Of a DNA stretch of 64,000 nt, positions 24,506-33,789 are shown in pieces. The DNA is taken from assembly GCA_951828385.1 (NCBI GenBank), contig OX639973.1, positions 1,612,001 to 1,676,000 on the forward strand. Direction: 5' to 3'. Made by a program: the position numbers and the translations under genes. The notes under the pieces were generated by a model. The model ran no database searches, had not been told where the DNA came from, and worked only from the letters and a program-made list of their open reading frames with translations. This stretch comes from an uncultured Poribacteria bacterium. GTDB taxonomy: Bacteria; Poribacteria; WGA-4E; WGA-3G. How positions within the stretch are numbered: the first letter of the stretch is position 1; the number at the start of each line of letters is the position of its first letter.

Positions 24506-26182
24506 TTAGAGATAAAAATTCAGCCACTGGATGTGTTCGCGATACGCCGCAACCTCTGCTGTAACCTTCGCTTGATTCCAGTTGTTTTTCGCGCTTAAGA
24601 ACTGAGCAATTTGCGGCGCAATGTCAAGCCCCTGACCCGGTGTCCAACCGATACGGGTACGTCGCCAGAGGAGGTCATCAAGTGTGATCGCCATCTCGCC
24701 CCAATATGCGTAGAGCAGCTCAGCTTTCGTGAATGGCAGAGACGGCGTTATCGGTTCGGCAAGTGTCGCATCCTCGTTGATATACTTGAGAATCATCTGA
24801 TACCCATCTCCATAGCGTTTAATGAGGCGTTCCGTGTCAGCACTCGATTGTAAAGCGCAATTCACGTCTCCATTGAGTGTCTCCAAGGGAACCGTATCTG
24901 TCTTACAATGGCGCGGGACATTCAAAAACGTTGCCAAGTGGTCCACCGTCTCCTCTGCCATCTGGCGGTGTGTAGTGAGTTTTCCACCATAGAGATACAT
25001 GACACCACTCGGACCCTCTGTGATTAAGTGATCCCTTGAAACAAAACCAGTCCTTGCTACACCTCGCTCATGTCTGTTCGCTGCGATGAGCGGACGGGTT
25101 CCAGCATACGCAGCGATGATCGCGTCGTTGTCGAGAGATTTATCTGGAAAAATACGTTGCGTTTCCGAAAGTAGATACGTTGCCTCATCCGCGGATGGAC
25201 GGACGGATCCAAGTTCCTCTTGGGGTGTAGTTTCAGTGGTACCGACAATAGAAGTATTGTGAGCACCAGGCAAAATAAAAATGACACGCGGATTACGTTT
25301 GTGTTGTTTTTCCGAACGTGTGCAGGCAATCAGACCGTACGCTTCCGAATCGTGCTGCTTGCCACAGCGAGGTACAACGAGGTGAATACCTTTCGCATTT
25401 TTCGTCAGCAAGCGTGGGACCCCATCATAACTCGGGTCTCTACACCATATTTCGTCGTTCCAAGGGCCCGTTGCTGCCACAATTTTCCGGGCGGTGATCT
25501 CAAAACGTTGTCCAGAAACAATATCTTCAGCAGTTATCCGAAAAAAACGGTTCCCAGCAACAGTCTCTGATTGCTTGACAAAATCAAGGAAACGGACATA
25601 GTTTGCGACCATAGCACCGTGCCGGTGTGCATCTTTAAGTGTTGCAAGTGTCAACCTTGCGTCATCAACAGTGCTATCCCATAATAGGACACAGCCTTTT
25701 AGTCCATCCGCGGCAATAGGTCCTACCAAACGTCGAACTTTTTGCCCATCACGAATGACCGCTGTTTTCTCTGCCTCATCTGCTTTAAAGAGGCGATTGT
25801 AATAATACGCAGCGAGTTGTATCCCTGCCAACGGGTACGGATCGCCTTTGTAACTCAGCAGTGCTATTGGCATCGGTTTGACAAGATTCGGCGCAATGCG
25901 TCGGAGAATCTCACGTTCCTTACGTGATTTTTTAACAAGGTCAATATCACGTTTAAGCAGATAGCGAAAGCCTCCATGGACAAGTTGTGAGGTCGCACTG
26001 CTGGTGCCATTTGCGAAATCGCCTTGCTCTATTAATCCTGCTTTGATGCCTCCGTTGAGCGCAAGATCACGAATTAAACCCGCCCCCACGATACCGCCAC
26101 CAATAACCAAAACATCCAAAGGCTCTGTCTTGAAGGTTTTAATATTGTTGGCTCGAGTTCGTGCTGAAAATTCTGTTAACAT
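24506..26182 (-). CDS. glpD: Glycerol-3-phosphate dehydrogenase (FAD-dependent)
   Basis: 558 residues, near the usual size. Oxidises glycerol 3-phosphate to dihydroxyacetone phosphate and passes electrons to quinone at the membrane. The FAD Rossmann motif VIGGGIVGAGLIRDLA (26-41) and the family motif TSSATSQLVHGGFRYL (about 61-76) are clear, as is YGGKLTTHRQMAEE. It lies 10 bp after the aminotransferase gene. No glpK or glpF is adjacent, so glycerol phosphate may come from lipid turnover. Confidence 0.95.
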   Translation of the reverse strand: MLTEFSARTRANNIKTFKTEPLDVLVIGGGIVGAGLIRDLALNGGIKAGLIEQGDFANGTSSATSQLVHGGFRYLLKRDIDLVKKSRKEREILRRIAPNLVKPMPIALLSYKGDPYPLAGIQLAAYYYNRLFKADEAEKTAVIRDGQKVRRLVGPIAADGLKGCVLLWDSTVDDARLTLATLKDAHRHGAMVANYVRFLDFVKQSETVAGNRFFRITAEDIVSGQRFEITARKIVAATGPWNDEIWCRDPSYDGVPRLLTKNAKGIHLVVPRCGKQHDSEAYGLIACTRSEKQHKRNPRVIFILPGAHNTSIVGTTETTPQEELGSVRPSADEATYLLSETQRIFPDKSLDNDAIIAAYAGTRPLIAANRHERGVARTGFVSRDHLITEGPSGVMYLYGGKLTTHRQMAEETVDHLATFLNVPRHCKTDTVPLETLNGDVNCALQSSADTERLIKRYGDGYQMILKYINEDATLAEPITPSLPFTKAELLYAYWGEMAITLDDLLWRRTRIGWTPGQGLDIAPQIAQFLSAKNNWNQAKVTAEVAAYREHIQWLNFYL

Positions 26183-26192
26183 CTCTGCCTAC

Positions 26193-27599
26193 TTAAGCGG
26201 CTATCAACCGGCTATGTAAAGAGACTTTACGAATAGCCGTCAGGATTCCCGACGCTGCACCTGCTACTGGCTGCGTCAATAGCGGTAAAAATATGAGTTG
26301 TGAACAAGCTTTTTCAGTCACAGGTAAATCGCCTGCAGCATAAGTTTTAAACGCGCCACCCGTGTCGGCGGTGCAGAGAGAGCCTCGACCGTTCATGTAG
26401 ATATCAAGCCCATGTGTAAAAAGCGGCAAAGTATGCAGAAGAGGGTATGGATTGCTATTGGCCGGCAAACTCCGAGAAAAAAGCGGGACCCCATCTCCAA
26501 CAAGGAGCGGATAAGGACTATTATTCGCCAAAACGCCCTCTTTCCTGAGAGCCTCCGCAAACAATGGTGCCGGCAGTCCATGCATCTCTTCCTTATGGTA
26601 ATGGATCGGGAAACCGTAGAACCCAGCAGATTCAGACCCTTCATAAATCTCAATAGGAGAAACGCCCGGAATTGCCTGCAATCCATCGGAAATCTCCTGT
26701 ATGTAAACACGACGGCCCGCATTAAGTTCATCAAGTTTTTTCAGTTGTACAGAAGCGATACCGATAGCAAGTGGATGCGCACGAAATTTAACGCCAAGTC
26801 CCATCGGTGGCAAATGCGTGTATTGTAGGGCTTCCGCGGCCTCTCCTTCAACGTCAAAAGAACGATTGACCTGACCGAGCAAACATGCCCGCTCAAACAC
26901 GGCTACATCGTTGGTAGCAAGCATTCCACCTTCACCACCGCTAATCGGCTTGTTGCCTTGCAAACTCCATGCCCCTACTTGTCCAATACTTCCACACGGG
27001 GTGCCTTTGTAAGATGCACCGTGGGCATGAGAGCAGTCCTCTATCACCGGTATGCCTGTCTCCTCACTGAGTGCCATGAGTGCATCCATATCACAGACAT
27101 TGCCCCACAAATGCACCGCCACAATTGCCTTGGTCCTTGACGTAATGCGCTGCCGAACGTCTTCGACATCAATAAGTAATGTCTTTGGATCTACCTCACA
27201 GAAAACGGGGATCGCCATCAATGTCAACGCTGGTGTGATTGACCCGATCCATGTGTAGGTTGGGCAGATAACCTCATCGCCGGGACCAACACCAAGCCCA
27301 AACATAGCACTGTGTAAGGCCGCCGTCCCGTTAGTAAGACTCAATGCGAATTGGGTTTGATGACGTTCACACCAAATCTGCTCAAATTTTTGAACAGTTG
27401 GCGAGGCACCAGAGAGTTCGTTCCGAAGCGTCATCTCATAAACAACCTGCGCTTCCGCCTCCGTGATTTGGTTCCACGCGTCGAGTTTCGGATAAGGGAC
27501 ATCAGGTGTCTGTTCAAAGACAGGAGTTCCACCCAAAATAGCAGGAAGTTCTGTTGAGTTTCTCTCCTGATGAGATGACTGCGTTGTGTTTCTCTCCAT
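26193..27599 (-). CDS. DegT/DnrJ/EryC1/StrS-family aminotransferase
   Basis: 468 residues from ATG 27599 (AAGGAAA ahead; the upstream TTG at 27626 is less likely). PLP-dependent fold type I: NGTAALHSAM phosphate site, HLWGNVCDMD, and VIEDCSHAHGASYKG with the cofactor-stacking Asp. The lysine that binds PLP is in LQGNKPISGGEGG. Most members transaminate keto sugars for cell-surface glycans; some act on other substrates. The protein is longer than the usual 370-400 residues, with an extended N-terminus. Confidence 0.92.
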   Translation of the reverse strand: MERNTTQSSHQERNSTELPAILGGTPVFEQTPDVPYPKLDAWNQITEAEAQVVYEMTLRNELSGASPTVQKFEQIWCERHQTQFALSLTNGTAALHSAMFGLGVGPGDEVICPTYTWIGSITPALTLMAIPVFCEVDPKTLLIDVEDVRQRITSRTKAIVAVHLWGNVCDMDALMALSEETGIPVIEDCSHAHGASYKGTPCGSIGQVGAWSLQGNKPISGGEGGMLATNDVAVFERACLLGQVNRSFDVEGEAAEALQYTHLPPMGLGVKFRAHPLAIGIASVQLKKLDELNAGRRVYIQEISDGLQAIPGVSPIEIYEGSESAGFYGFPIHYHKEEMHGLPAPLFAEALRKEGVLANNSPYPLLVGDGVPLFSRSLPANSNPYPLLHTLPLFTHGLDIYMNGRGSLCTADTGGAFKTYAAGDLPVTEKACSQLIFLPLLTQPVAGAASGILTAIRKVSLHSRLIAA

Positions 27600-27634
27600 G
27601 GTATTTTCCTTACTATGCCCTATCAATCACGGGT

Positions 27635-27663
27635 TTGTTTTAATCGAACACCTATGTTATACT
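27635..27663 (+). promoter_or_regulatory. Possible promoter for the BMP-type permease genes
   Basis: TTGTTT (27635-27640), 17-bp spacer, TATACT (27658-27663), about 90 bp before the TTG start at 27753. Confidence 0.4.
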
Positions 27664-27700
27664 AACAGGTGTGCTGTCCAGTAGACCTAATATTATATGT

Positions 27701-27730
27701 ATAATAACACGTTCCGAGAACTTTTGTCAA
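27701..27730 (-). promoter_or_regulatory. Promoter for the aminotransferase-glpD-nuclease-VWA run
   Basis: On the minus strand TTGACA (27730-27725), 18-bp spacer, TATTAT (27706-27701), about 100 bp before the aminotransferase ATG. Confidence 0.6.
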
Positions 27731-27752
27731 ATTTAGTAGAGACCAAGAACTC

Positions 27753-28844
27753 TTGAATATCCGAAAATCGCTTATCTCGCTGTTGCGAGGCAGCACCTCT
27801 CAATCCAGAAAGTTTTTCCTAAGTTGTATACCACCGCTACTTGCTATCTTTGGATTTTTCCTTTCGTGTGGGATTGTAGTTCGTATCCGAGGACAAGACG
27901 CGTTAGAGTTCTATAGGATTATCCTCTCCAGCGGATTCGCAAGTTTTGATGATTTCGGGTATGTCCTGTTTAACGCGACCCCCTTAGTCTTTACTGGACT
28001 CGCTGTCGGCATCGGCTATAAGAGTGGATTGTTCAATATCGGTTGCGAGGGGCAACTCTACATCGCCGCATTTGCTGCTGCGTGGGTGGGTATGCACCTG
28101 AACCTTCCTGCTTTCGTATTGATTCCGCTGTGTATAGGAAGCGCAATGATTGCAGGTGGTGTATGGGGTGCAGTCCCAGGTATCCTAAAGGCGAAGTACG
28201 GTGCCCATGAAGTTATCAATACAATTATGATGAACTTCATCGCTTTTGCCCTCATGAACTATCTCGTCACGTCAGTCTACCAAGAACCAGGGCAGATGAT
28301 TCCGCAGACCCCGCAGATTCATGAAACGGCGCGAATCCCACGATTGGCATCTTTAGTACCCTTCCTCCCACAAAGTAACCCATTAAATGCAAGTTTCTTA
28401 ATTGCCTGCGGGTGTGTGGCACTCTCCCATATCTTCTTGACCTACACGCGTTGGGGATACGAACTCCGTTTGGTCGGAAACGCGCGCGATGTCGCCTCTT
28501 ATGGTCGGATCAACCCACGCACTGTAACTGTATGGGTAATGGCATTAAGCGGTGCAGTCGCTGGATTAGCCGGTGTTGCTGAGGTGATGGGATACCGTTA
28601 TCGGTATCTGGATAGTTTTTCAGCGGGTTGGGGTTTCACTGGAATAGCAGTTGCACTCTTGGGTAGAAACAATCCTTTCGGTATTTTGGTTGCAGCTGTG
28701 TTATTCGGATTACTGAACAAAGTTGCCTTGGACATCGACATTTTGTTGGGGATCCCGCGCGGGCTATTCCTGGCGGGTCAAGGCATGTTAATCATCTGGT
28801 TAGTTAGCATAGAAGGCATCTCATTGTTGAAAAAAGAAAACTAA
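27753..28844 (+). CDS. ABC permease of the BMP (nucleoside-type) importer family, subunit 1
   Basis: 363 residues, about ten membrane helices. Motifs FTGLAVGIGYKSGLFNIGCEGQ and KAKYGAHEVINTIMMNFIA are characteristic of NupP/YufP-like permeases of nucleoside importers. The only start available is TTG 27753 without a clear ribosome site. Partner permease follows at 28931. The ATPase and the Bmp lipoprotein that complete such importers are not next to them. Confidence 0.92.
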   Translation: MNIRKSLISLLRGSTSQSRKFFLSCIPPLLAIFGFFLSCGIVVRIRGQDALEFYRIILSSGFASFDDFGYVLFNATPLVFTGLAVGIGYKSGLFNIGCEGQLYIAAFAAAWVGMHLNLPAFVLIPLCIGSAMIAGGVWGAVPGILKAKYGAHEVINTIMMNFIAFALMNYLVTSVYQEPGQMIPQTPQIHETARIPRLASLVPFLPQSNPLNASFLIACGCVALSHIFLTYTRWGYELRLVGNARDVASYGRINPRTVTVWVMALSGAVAGLAGVAEVMGYRYRYLDSFSAGWGFTGIAVALLGRNNPFGILVAAVLFGLLNKVALDIDILLGIPRGLFLAGQGMLIIWLVSIEGISLLKKEN

Positions 28845-28930
28845 GCCCGAAACGAAGTGGAGGGCGACTCTACGGAAAGGCACTTCAAAATCTAAACCTG
28901 CCTAGCCGAACCGCAAGGAAAATTAAAAAT

Positions 28931-29773
28931 ATGATTTTTGAATTGATTCCAAGTGCTTTGCGAATGGCAACCCCGTTAGGTTTCGCTGCGCTCGGCGGGA
29001 TTTATTCGGAGCGCGCTGGCGTAATTAACCTCGCCTTAGAAGGGATGATGTTGATCGGGGCTTTTGGTTACATTGTCGGAACGCAAGGTTCTGGATCAAC
29101 GTGGATTGGGTTGCTTGTCGGCATCGGTTGTGGGATGGCGATGGCTCTGTTACATGCTGTTGCAACGGTTACATTTCACGCGGAGCAAGTTGTCACCGGG
29201 ATAGGCATCAACATTTTGGCGTTAGGCATTACAGAATATCTCTCGCCTCCGCCTGAACAAGTAGGCGGACTGCCACACTGGCAGCTGCCACTTATCGGTT
29301 CATACAGCTTCATCGTCTATTTACTACCCATATTGATGGTAGCGAGCCACATCCTTCTGTTCAAAACACCCTGGGGCTTGCGATTGCGTGCAGCAGGCGA
29401 ATCAACAGAAGCACTTGCGGCACTGAGTTTAAGCCGATCAAAATGGCAATATCTTGGGATATTGTTAAGTGGACTTTTGGCCGGAACAGGTGGATGTTTC
29501 CTCGCATCTGAAGTTCATTATTTTACAAAAGGGATGACCGCCGGACGTGGTTATCTTGCCCTTGCTGCTGTCATCTTTGGGAACTGGCGACCGTTAAGCG
29601 GCGTATCGGCGTGCTTTCTCTTTGGATTCGCCACCGCCTTAGAGCTCACAAACCGATGGAACATTCCCGGACAACTGCTACACAGTCTCCCCTATATTTT
29701 AACAATGGTCGTTCTCGTCGGGTTCGTAGGGACATCGCGTCCACCGGCGAGCTTGGGAAAGATGAAGTCGTAG
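28931..29773 (+). CDS. ABC permease of the BMP (nucleoside-type) importer family, subunit 2
   Basis: 280 residues, membrane protein matching the NupQ/YufQ partner: ALGGIYSERAGVINLALEGMMLIGAFGY at the N-terminus and AGRGYLALAAVIFGNWRP near residue 204. It would pair with subunit 1 as a heterodimeric channel for nucleosides or related bases. Separated from subunit 1 by 86 bp without a terminator. Ribosome site is weak (aaggaaaatta). Confidence 0.92.
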   Translation: MIFELIPSALRMATPLGFAALGGIYSERAGVINLALEGMMLIGAFGYIVGTQGSGSTWIGLLVGIGCGMAMALLHAVATVTFHAEQVVTGIGINILALGITEYLSPPPEQVGGLPHWQLPLIGSYSFIVYLLPILMVASHILLFKTPWGLRLRAAGESTEALAALSLSRSKWQYLGILLSGLLAGTGGCFLASEVHYFTKGMTAGRGYLALAAVIFGNWRPLSGVSACFLFGFATALELTNRWNIPGQLLHSLPYILTMVVLVGFVGTSRPPASLGKMKS

Positions 29774-29813
29774 GCTTTTAAATAATCCTACAGAGCATAT
29801 CACCGTACAAAGC

Positions 29814-32195
29814 CTATTCGGTTTCCCTGTCTTCATCCGCAAGTCCATAGTAGCTGCCGTGGCGACTGTAATAACCGTAGGATTTGGCGTGCTTCGGATT
29901 GATCATGTTACAAAGCACACCGATGCCTTTCGTTGGGAAGGCTTCTGTCAAATGCCGTACCCCTGTGAGAATGTCAAATCGACGGGTTTTCGTGATGTCA
30001 AAGACATAGACGATGGCATCAACGATGTTTGCCAAAATCATCGGATCAGCGACAGCGCGCACAGGGGGTGAGTCGATCACAATAACATCATACTCCGACT
30101 TCGCGAGTTCTAACCATTCCGTCATCATTTCTGAGTTGAGGAGTTCAATTGGATTCGGCGGCACAGTCCCGCTTGGGACTAAGAATAAACCAGGAATGCC
30201 GGTCTGCTTGACTGTTGCGTGAAGGACATCGTACCCGTTTTCTGAATTTAGATGAATGAGGGCTTCGCTTAATCCCGGTTTGCGCGCGTCCGTGCGAGGT
30301 ACAGGTAATTCAGACGCAGTTGTATCGTCCGTGTCCTCTCCCAGAACCAACTGTTCTCTCGGAAAGGTATTGTGTTGCGAAGGTCTCCGCATATCGGCAT
30401 CTATGAGCAAGACTTTATTACCCCTCTGAGCAAGTGTAACGGCAAGATTCGAGGAAATCGTGCTTTTACCCTCACCGCGAGTAGCACTTGTGACCAGAAT
30501 CGTTTTCACAGAGGCCCCAGGATTCAGAAACGGCAGTTTGGCTTGTAGCACACGAAACGCCTCGGCAGTCCTGGAACTCGGCGCATCGTAAACCATTAGA
30601 GGGAGTCGATAGGAACTGCGCCTTTTGATAGAAGGAAGCACCCCAAGGAAGCTTGGGGATTCTGGGAGTGCGTCCAATTGACGGACAGCTTCCTCTAAGC
30701 GGAGATAGGTGTCTTTGAAATAATTTTTCGCGACAGCGAACGTCACGCCGAGTAACATTCCCACGAAAGCCCCCAAAACGAGATTCAACTTCAGCCGTGG
30801 TTTCAAAGGTTCTTCAGGCGCGCGTGCCTTATCCATCACCTTGATACTCTCCGAACGGGCTTGAGAGAGGACTTCTGCCTCTCGCATCTTCGTCTCTAAC
30901 GCGATGACCTGAGCGTTGTAAATCTCAACATCACGCTTGAGGCGATAGAATTCCAATTGGTCAGGAGACCAGTCACGGAGTTCCTTGAAATGTGCGTTAA
31001 TTTGGTCAGTAACCTCATCCTTTTGTTTTTCAAGGCTCGTAAAGGCTGCCTCTGCCTCATTCACCTTTTCTGTGAGTACCTGGTGGAGAGGATTATAGGA
31101 AGAAGTTGTACTTTTTATTTCTTTCTCCTCTTTAGCGAGACGCGTCTTGGTTTCCTCAATCTTCTTACCAATAGCAGTTACTTCAGGATGCGTTTCATCG
31201 TATTTACCAAGCAGTTCCGCCTTGTCAATCTCATACTGGTTTAAACTGTCTTGCAGCTTGGCGTGCGAGGGATTCCGCGCGATAGTTTCCGATATGACAT
31301 CTTCTGATAGCCCTTCCAACTCTTCGCGATAGGTAGCGCGTCTCAATTCAGCACCTACCAACTGGTTTATCAATTCACTTTCCCTAACTTGGAGTGCCAG
31401 AATGACCTGGGCTTGCGTCCCACCTTCCGCGTTTAAGGTAAGTTTCGGGTGTCGTTCTTGGAACGCAAAGAGTGCTTCGTCAGCATTTGTAAGCCTCTCC
31501 TTTGTCTGATTCAGCATCTCTTGTGGAAGAGGTTTTCGCCACCACTCCATTCTCTCAACGGCTTCTACTTCGACAACTGTCTGAAATACTGCAGCGATCC
31601 TGTTAGCGAGATTCTGCGCGCGTTCCGATACTCGCTGCTGCACAGCCCGCGCACCCCGCTGCTGCACAGTAATAGTAATCACTTTTCCGTCCGGTGATTC
31701 TTCAACCTTTAACTGCTCGTCAATAAGCGTTTTTATGAAAGCATCTTCCCACTCGACAGGGGTGAGTTCTCCCTGTTCTGTCGCATCCGGATCAAGTTCG
31801 ATATTCAACACATTTGCAAGCCATCGTACAAATCGTCCACGATGAACGGGTAATGGATCCAGAAGCCCCTCGTCTCTGAGTTGGCGGACTGCCGGTGTAA
31901 TCACAAGGTCCCGTGACTGTAACTGCGCGGCGAAAGCACTTACAGATGTCCCGCCAATCAACCCGGATATGGGTAACTGCGAGAGTAAGGAGGAGGCGGA
32001 TTGACCATCTAAAACACGAATTGTGGTTTCGGATTGAAAAACCGGCGGTGTGAGATCCGTTACGAGAAACGCAGCGAAAACGGAAAGCAGAAAAATGAGA
32101 AGAACACTCCACTTATTCCGAAACAGGATCCAAAAATAGTCTGACAATCGAATTTCTCTAACTTCTTCAAGGTGCCTATCAGTTGTCTCTGGCAT
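29814..32195 (-). CDS. Wzz-BY-kinase fusion (polysaccharide tyrosine autokinase)
   Basis: 793 residues from ATG 32195, which has GAGG 7 bp ahead; ATG 32255 would add 20 residues that overlap a REP-like palindrome and has no ribosome site. The N-terminal Wzz domain has a membrane helix (about 27-47) and a second one before the kinase, with a long coiled coil between. The cytoplasmic BY-kinase has Walker A RGEGKST (near 568), Walker A' LLIDADMRRP and Walker B DVIVIDSPP. The C-terminal tyrosine cluster YGYYSRHGSYYG is the usual autophosphorylation site. Controls capsule or exopolysaccharide length and export together with the Wza-like neighbour upstream. Confidence 0.93.
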   Translation of the reverse strand: MPETTDRHLEEVREIRLSDYFWILFRNKWSVLLIFLLSVFAAFLVTDLTPPVFQSETTIRVLDGQSASSLLSQLPISGLIGGTSVSAFAAQLQSRDLVITPAVRQLRDEGLLDPLPVHRGRFVRWLANVLNIELDPDATEQGELTPVEWEDAFIKTLIDEQLKVEESPDGKVITITVQQRGARAVQQRVSERAQNLANRIAAVFQTVVEVEAVERMEWWRKPLPQEMLNQTKERLTNADEALFAFQERHPKLTLNAEGGTQAQVILALQVRESELINQLVGAELRRATYREELEGLSEDVISETIARNPSHAKLQDSLNQYEIDKAELLGKYDETHPEVTAIGKKIEETKTRLAKEEKEIKSTTSSYNPLHQVLTEKVNEAEAAFTSLEKQKDEVTDQINAHFKELRDWSPDQLEFYRLKRDVEIYNAQVIALETKMREAEVLSQARSESIKVMDKARAPEEPLKPRLKLNLVLGAFVGMLLGVTFAVAKNYFKDTYLRLEEAVRQLDALPESPSFLGVLPSIKRRSSYRLPLMVYDAPSSRTAEAFRVLQAKLPFLNPGASVKTILVTSATRGEGKSTISSNLAVTLAQRGNKVLLIDADMRRPSQHNTFPREQLVLGEDTDDTTASELPVPRTDARKPGLSEALIHLNSENGYDVLHATVKQTGIPGLFLVPSGTVPPNPIELLNSEMMTEWLELAKSEYDVIVIDSPPVRAVADPMILANIVDAIVYVFDITKTRRFDILTGVRHLTEAFPTKGIGVLCNMINPKHAKSYGYYSRHGSYYGLADEDRETE

Positions 32196-32228
32196 CTCTA
32201 ACCTCGTTATATTTTTTCCTAATGCCTC

Positions 32229-32253
32229 GTAGGTGTGCTTTTCACGCGCGTAC
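32229..32253. repeat. REP-like imperfect palindrome
   Basis: GTAGGTGTGC (32229-32238) against CGCGCGTAC (32245-32253), with mismatch and wobble pairs. Same sequence style as the palindromes at 13012, 57897 and 53533. Lies between the Wza-like gene stop and the preferred kinase start. Confidence 0.5.
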
Positions 32254-32262
32254 ATCCCGCGA

Positions 32263-33510
32263 TTAATTATTGTATCTAATCAGAACAGTGACGAGTAGAT
32301 TCACAAATGATGTTGCGAAGGTAATCACACGCCAATCTAAACGGGTGCGTTCTCGGACGCGGAGTTGATCTTTCGGGTTCAGATAAACCTCTGAGTGCAC
32401 CTGATCGAAATTCAATTCCTCTTCTGTGCCATCAGCCCGCGTCAGCAGACATTTTTTTGGATTTGCCCTTTCTTCATTGAACCCACCTGCCATAGCAATC
32501 GCCTGTCCCAAAAGTACAGGTTCCGTAATTACATATTGCCCAGGCTTTTCTACTGCCCCTATAACGCTTATTTTTGCTTCCGCCAAGGGCACATACAACA
32601 TATCGCCAGGGCCCAACATTGCTCCTGCGTCTTCAGCAGTGAGATCAACTAAAATCCGCTCTGTACGCGTGATGATTTCCGATTTGTGCAAATCCGCGAA
32701 ATCGGCTCTCGACCCTCCTGCAAGTTTTAGTACCTGTATTGCCGGAACTTGTGGTGCAGCTATTGGATAAACACCTGGCGTAATCACAGCGCCTATGACA
32801 CGCACGGGCCGCTGTTGAAAAATAGAAGGAACGGATATCATATCATAGTCTTTTAACGGAATATCAGGCCCCCCCGCGCTGATGAGTTTAATATAATCTA
32901 CCCGTTTATATAGTTTCCCATCGCGCCAGATAGAAATATCCGTGAGATCCGCGAGTGCATAGTTGATCCCAGCTGATGCAAGTGCTTGGAGAAGATAAAC
33001 CTGGCCAACTTCAAAGACGTGCAAGTTTCCACGTGGTCGGGGTTCAACCGCACCGAATACAAGAATAGTGCGTTTCGGTTGCATGAGCGTTACAAACACA
33101 CGTGCTGTCGGGAGGTGTTTTGAAAATGCTGACTGCATTTGCGCCTCAAGTTCAGAAACCGTGAGACCGGCGACCTTGATGAGTCCAATAACCGGATAGG
33201 AGACATACCCATCTGGTTGAATTGGCACTGGAATTCGCTCTTTGCTATATTCAGGATACCCATCCACGGTGACGACAAAACTATCGCCAACTTCTAATTT
33301 ATATGTAGATAATTCCGGGGGGGGTGAGACTTTCGGTGCAACTTCTGTACCGACTGTCGGATTTTCGGCGGCGATTTCCGCTGCAAAAACATGAACGGAA
33401 AAACTGAAGTGTACCAAAGTGAGCAGAAATATTAGAAAACTTTTAATAGGAAGTTTTGGGAAATAGCAAACACTGTCAAAAAACTGTCGGCATAAAGAGA
33501 GTATATTCAT
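32263..33510 (-). CDS. Wza-like polysaccharide export protein with SLBB domains
   Basis: 415 residues. Signal/anchor segment about 22-43 ending VFAA. A Poly_export domain follows (YKLEVGDSFVVTVDGYPEYS, then VQPDGYVSYPVIGLIKVAGLT style motifs), then SLBB-like segments (VRVIGAVITPGVYPI and ISVIGAVEKPGQYVI). A C-terminal hydrophobic helix with RYNN end is present. No lipobox Cys is evident, unlike E. coli Wza. Forms the export channel for a surface polysaccharide, with the BY-kinase gene downstream. Confidence 0.92.
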   Translation of the reverse strand: MNILSLCRQFFDSVCYFPKLPIKSFLIFLLTLVHFSFSVHVFAAEIAAENPTVGTEVAPKVSPPPELSTYKLEVGDSFVVTVDGYPEYSKERIPVPIQPDGYVSYPVIGLIKVAGLTVSELEAQMQSAFSKHLPTARVFVTLMQPKRTILVFGAVEPRPRGNLHVFEVGQVYLLQALASAGINYALADLTDISIWRDGKLYKRVDYIKLISAGGPDIPLKDYDMISVPSIFQQRPVRVIGAVITPGVYPIAAPQVPAIQVLKLAGGSRADFADLHKSEIITRTERILVDLTAEDAGAMLGPGDMLYVPLAEAKISVIGAVEKPGQYVITEPVLLGQAIAMAGGFNEERANPKKCLLTRADGTEEELNFDQVHSEVYLNPKDQLRVRERTRLDWRVITFATSFVNLLVTVLIRYNN

Positions 33511-33753
33511 GAAAAATCACTATTAACCTTTTTAGCAGATTTTTTCTGTTTGTTGATTCTCAGACTCAGATCCTTCTTACTTTTTACATTGCTCAATATT
33601 CTAACAGATATTTGTCAGAAGCGCAAATGAAAACCGATTTCATCTGTCGGGTGCCCTTTCAAGATAGGTGTTGATCCGTACATGCTTAAGTCAAACTCAC
33701 GTTATATTACGTTCGTTGTAAATCGTTTTGATTCCCTTCAAAAATAATGTTTG

Positions 33754-33783
33754 TTGCTTTAACCTGTGGATTTATGCTAATAT
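33754..33783 (+). promoter_or_regulatory. Extended -10 promoter of the hldA operon
   Basis: TTGCTT (33754-33759), 18-bp spacer, and extended -10 TGC-TAATAT (TG at 33775-33776, box 33778-33783). The expected start of transcription falls at about 33790, the first base of the hldA GTG codon. Confidence 0.5.
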
Positions 33784-33789
33784 AATGTT

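Noticed and set aside
32196-32255. ATG 32255 as the BY-kinase start
   Set aside because: The extra 20 codons cover a REP-like palindrome and lack a ribosome site, while ATG 32195 has GAGG at ideal distance.
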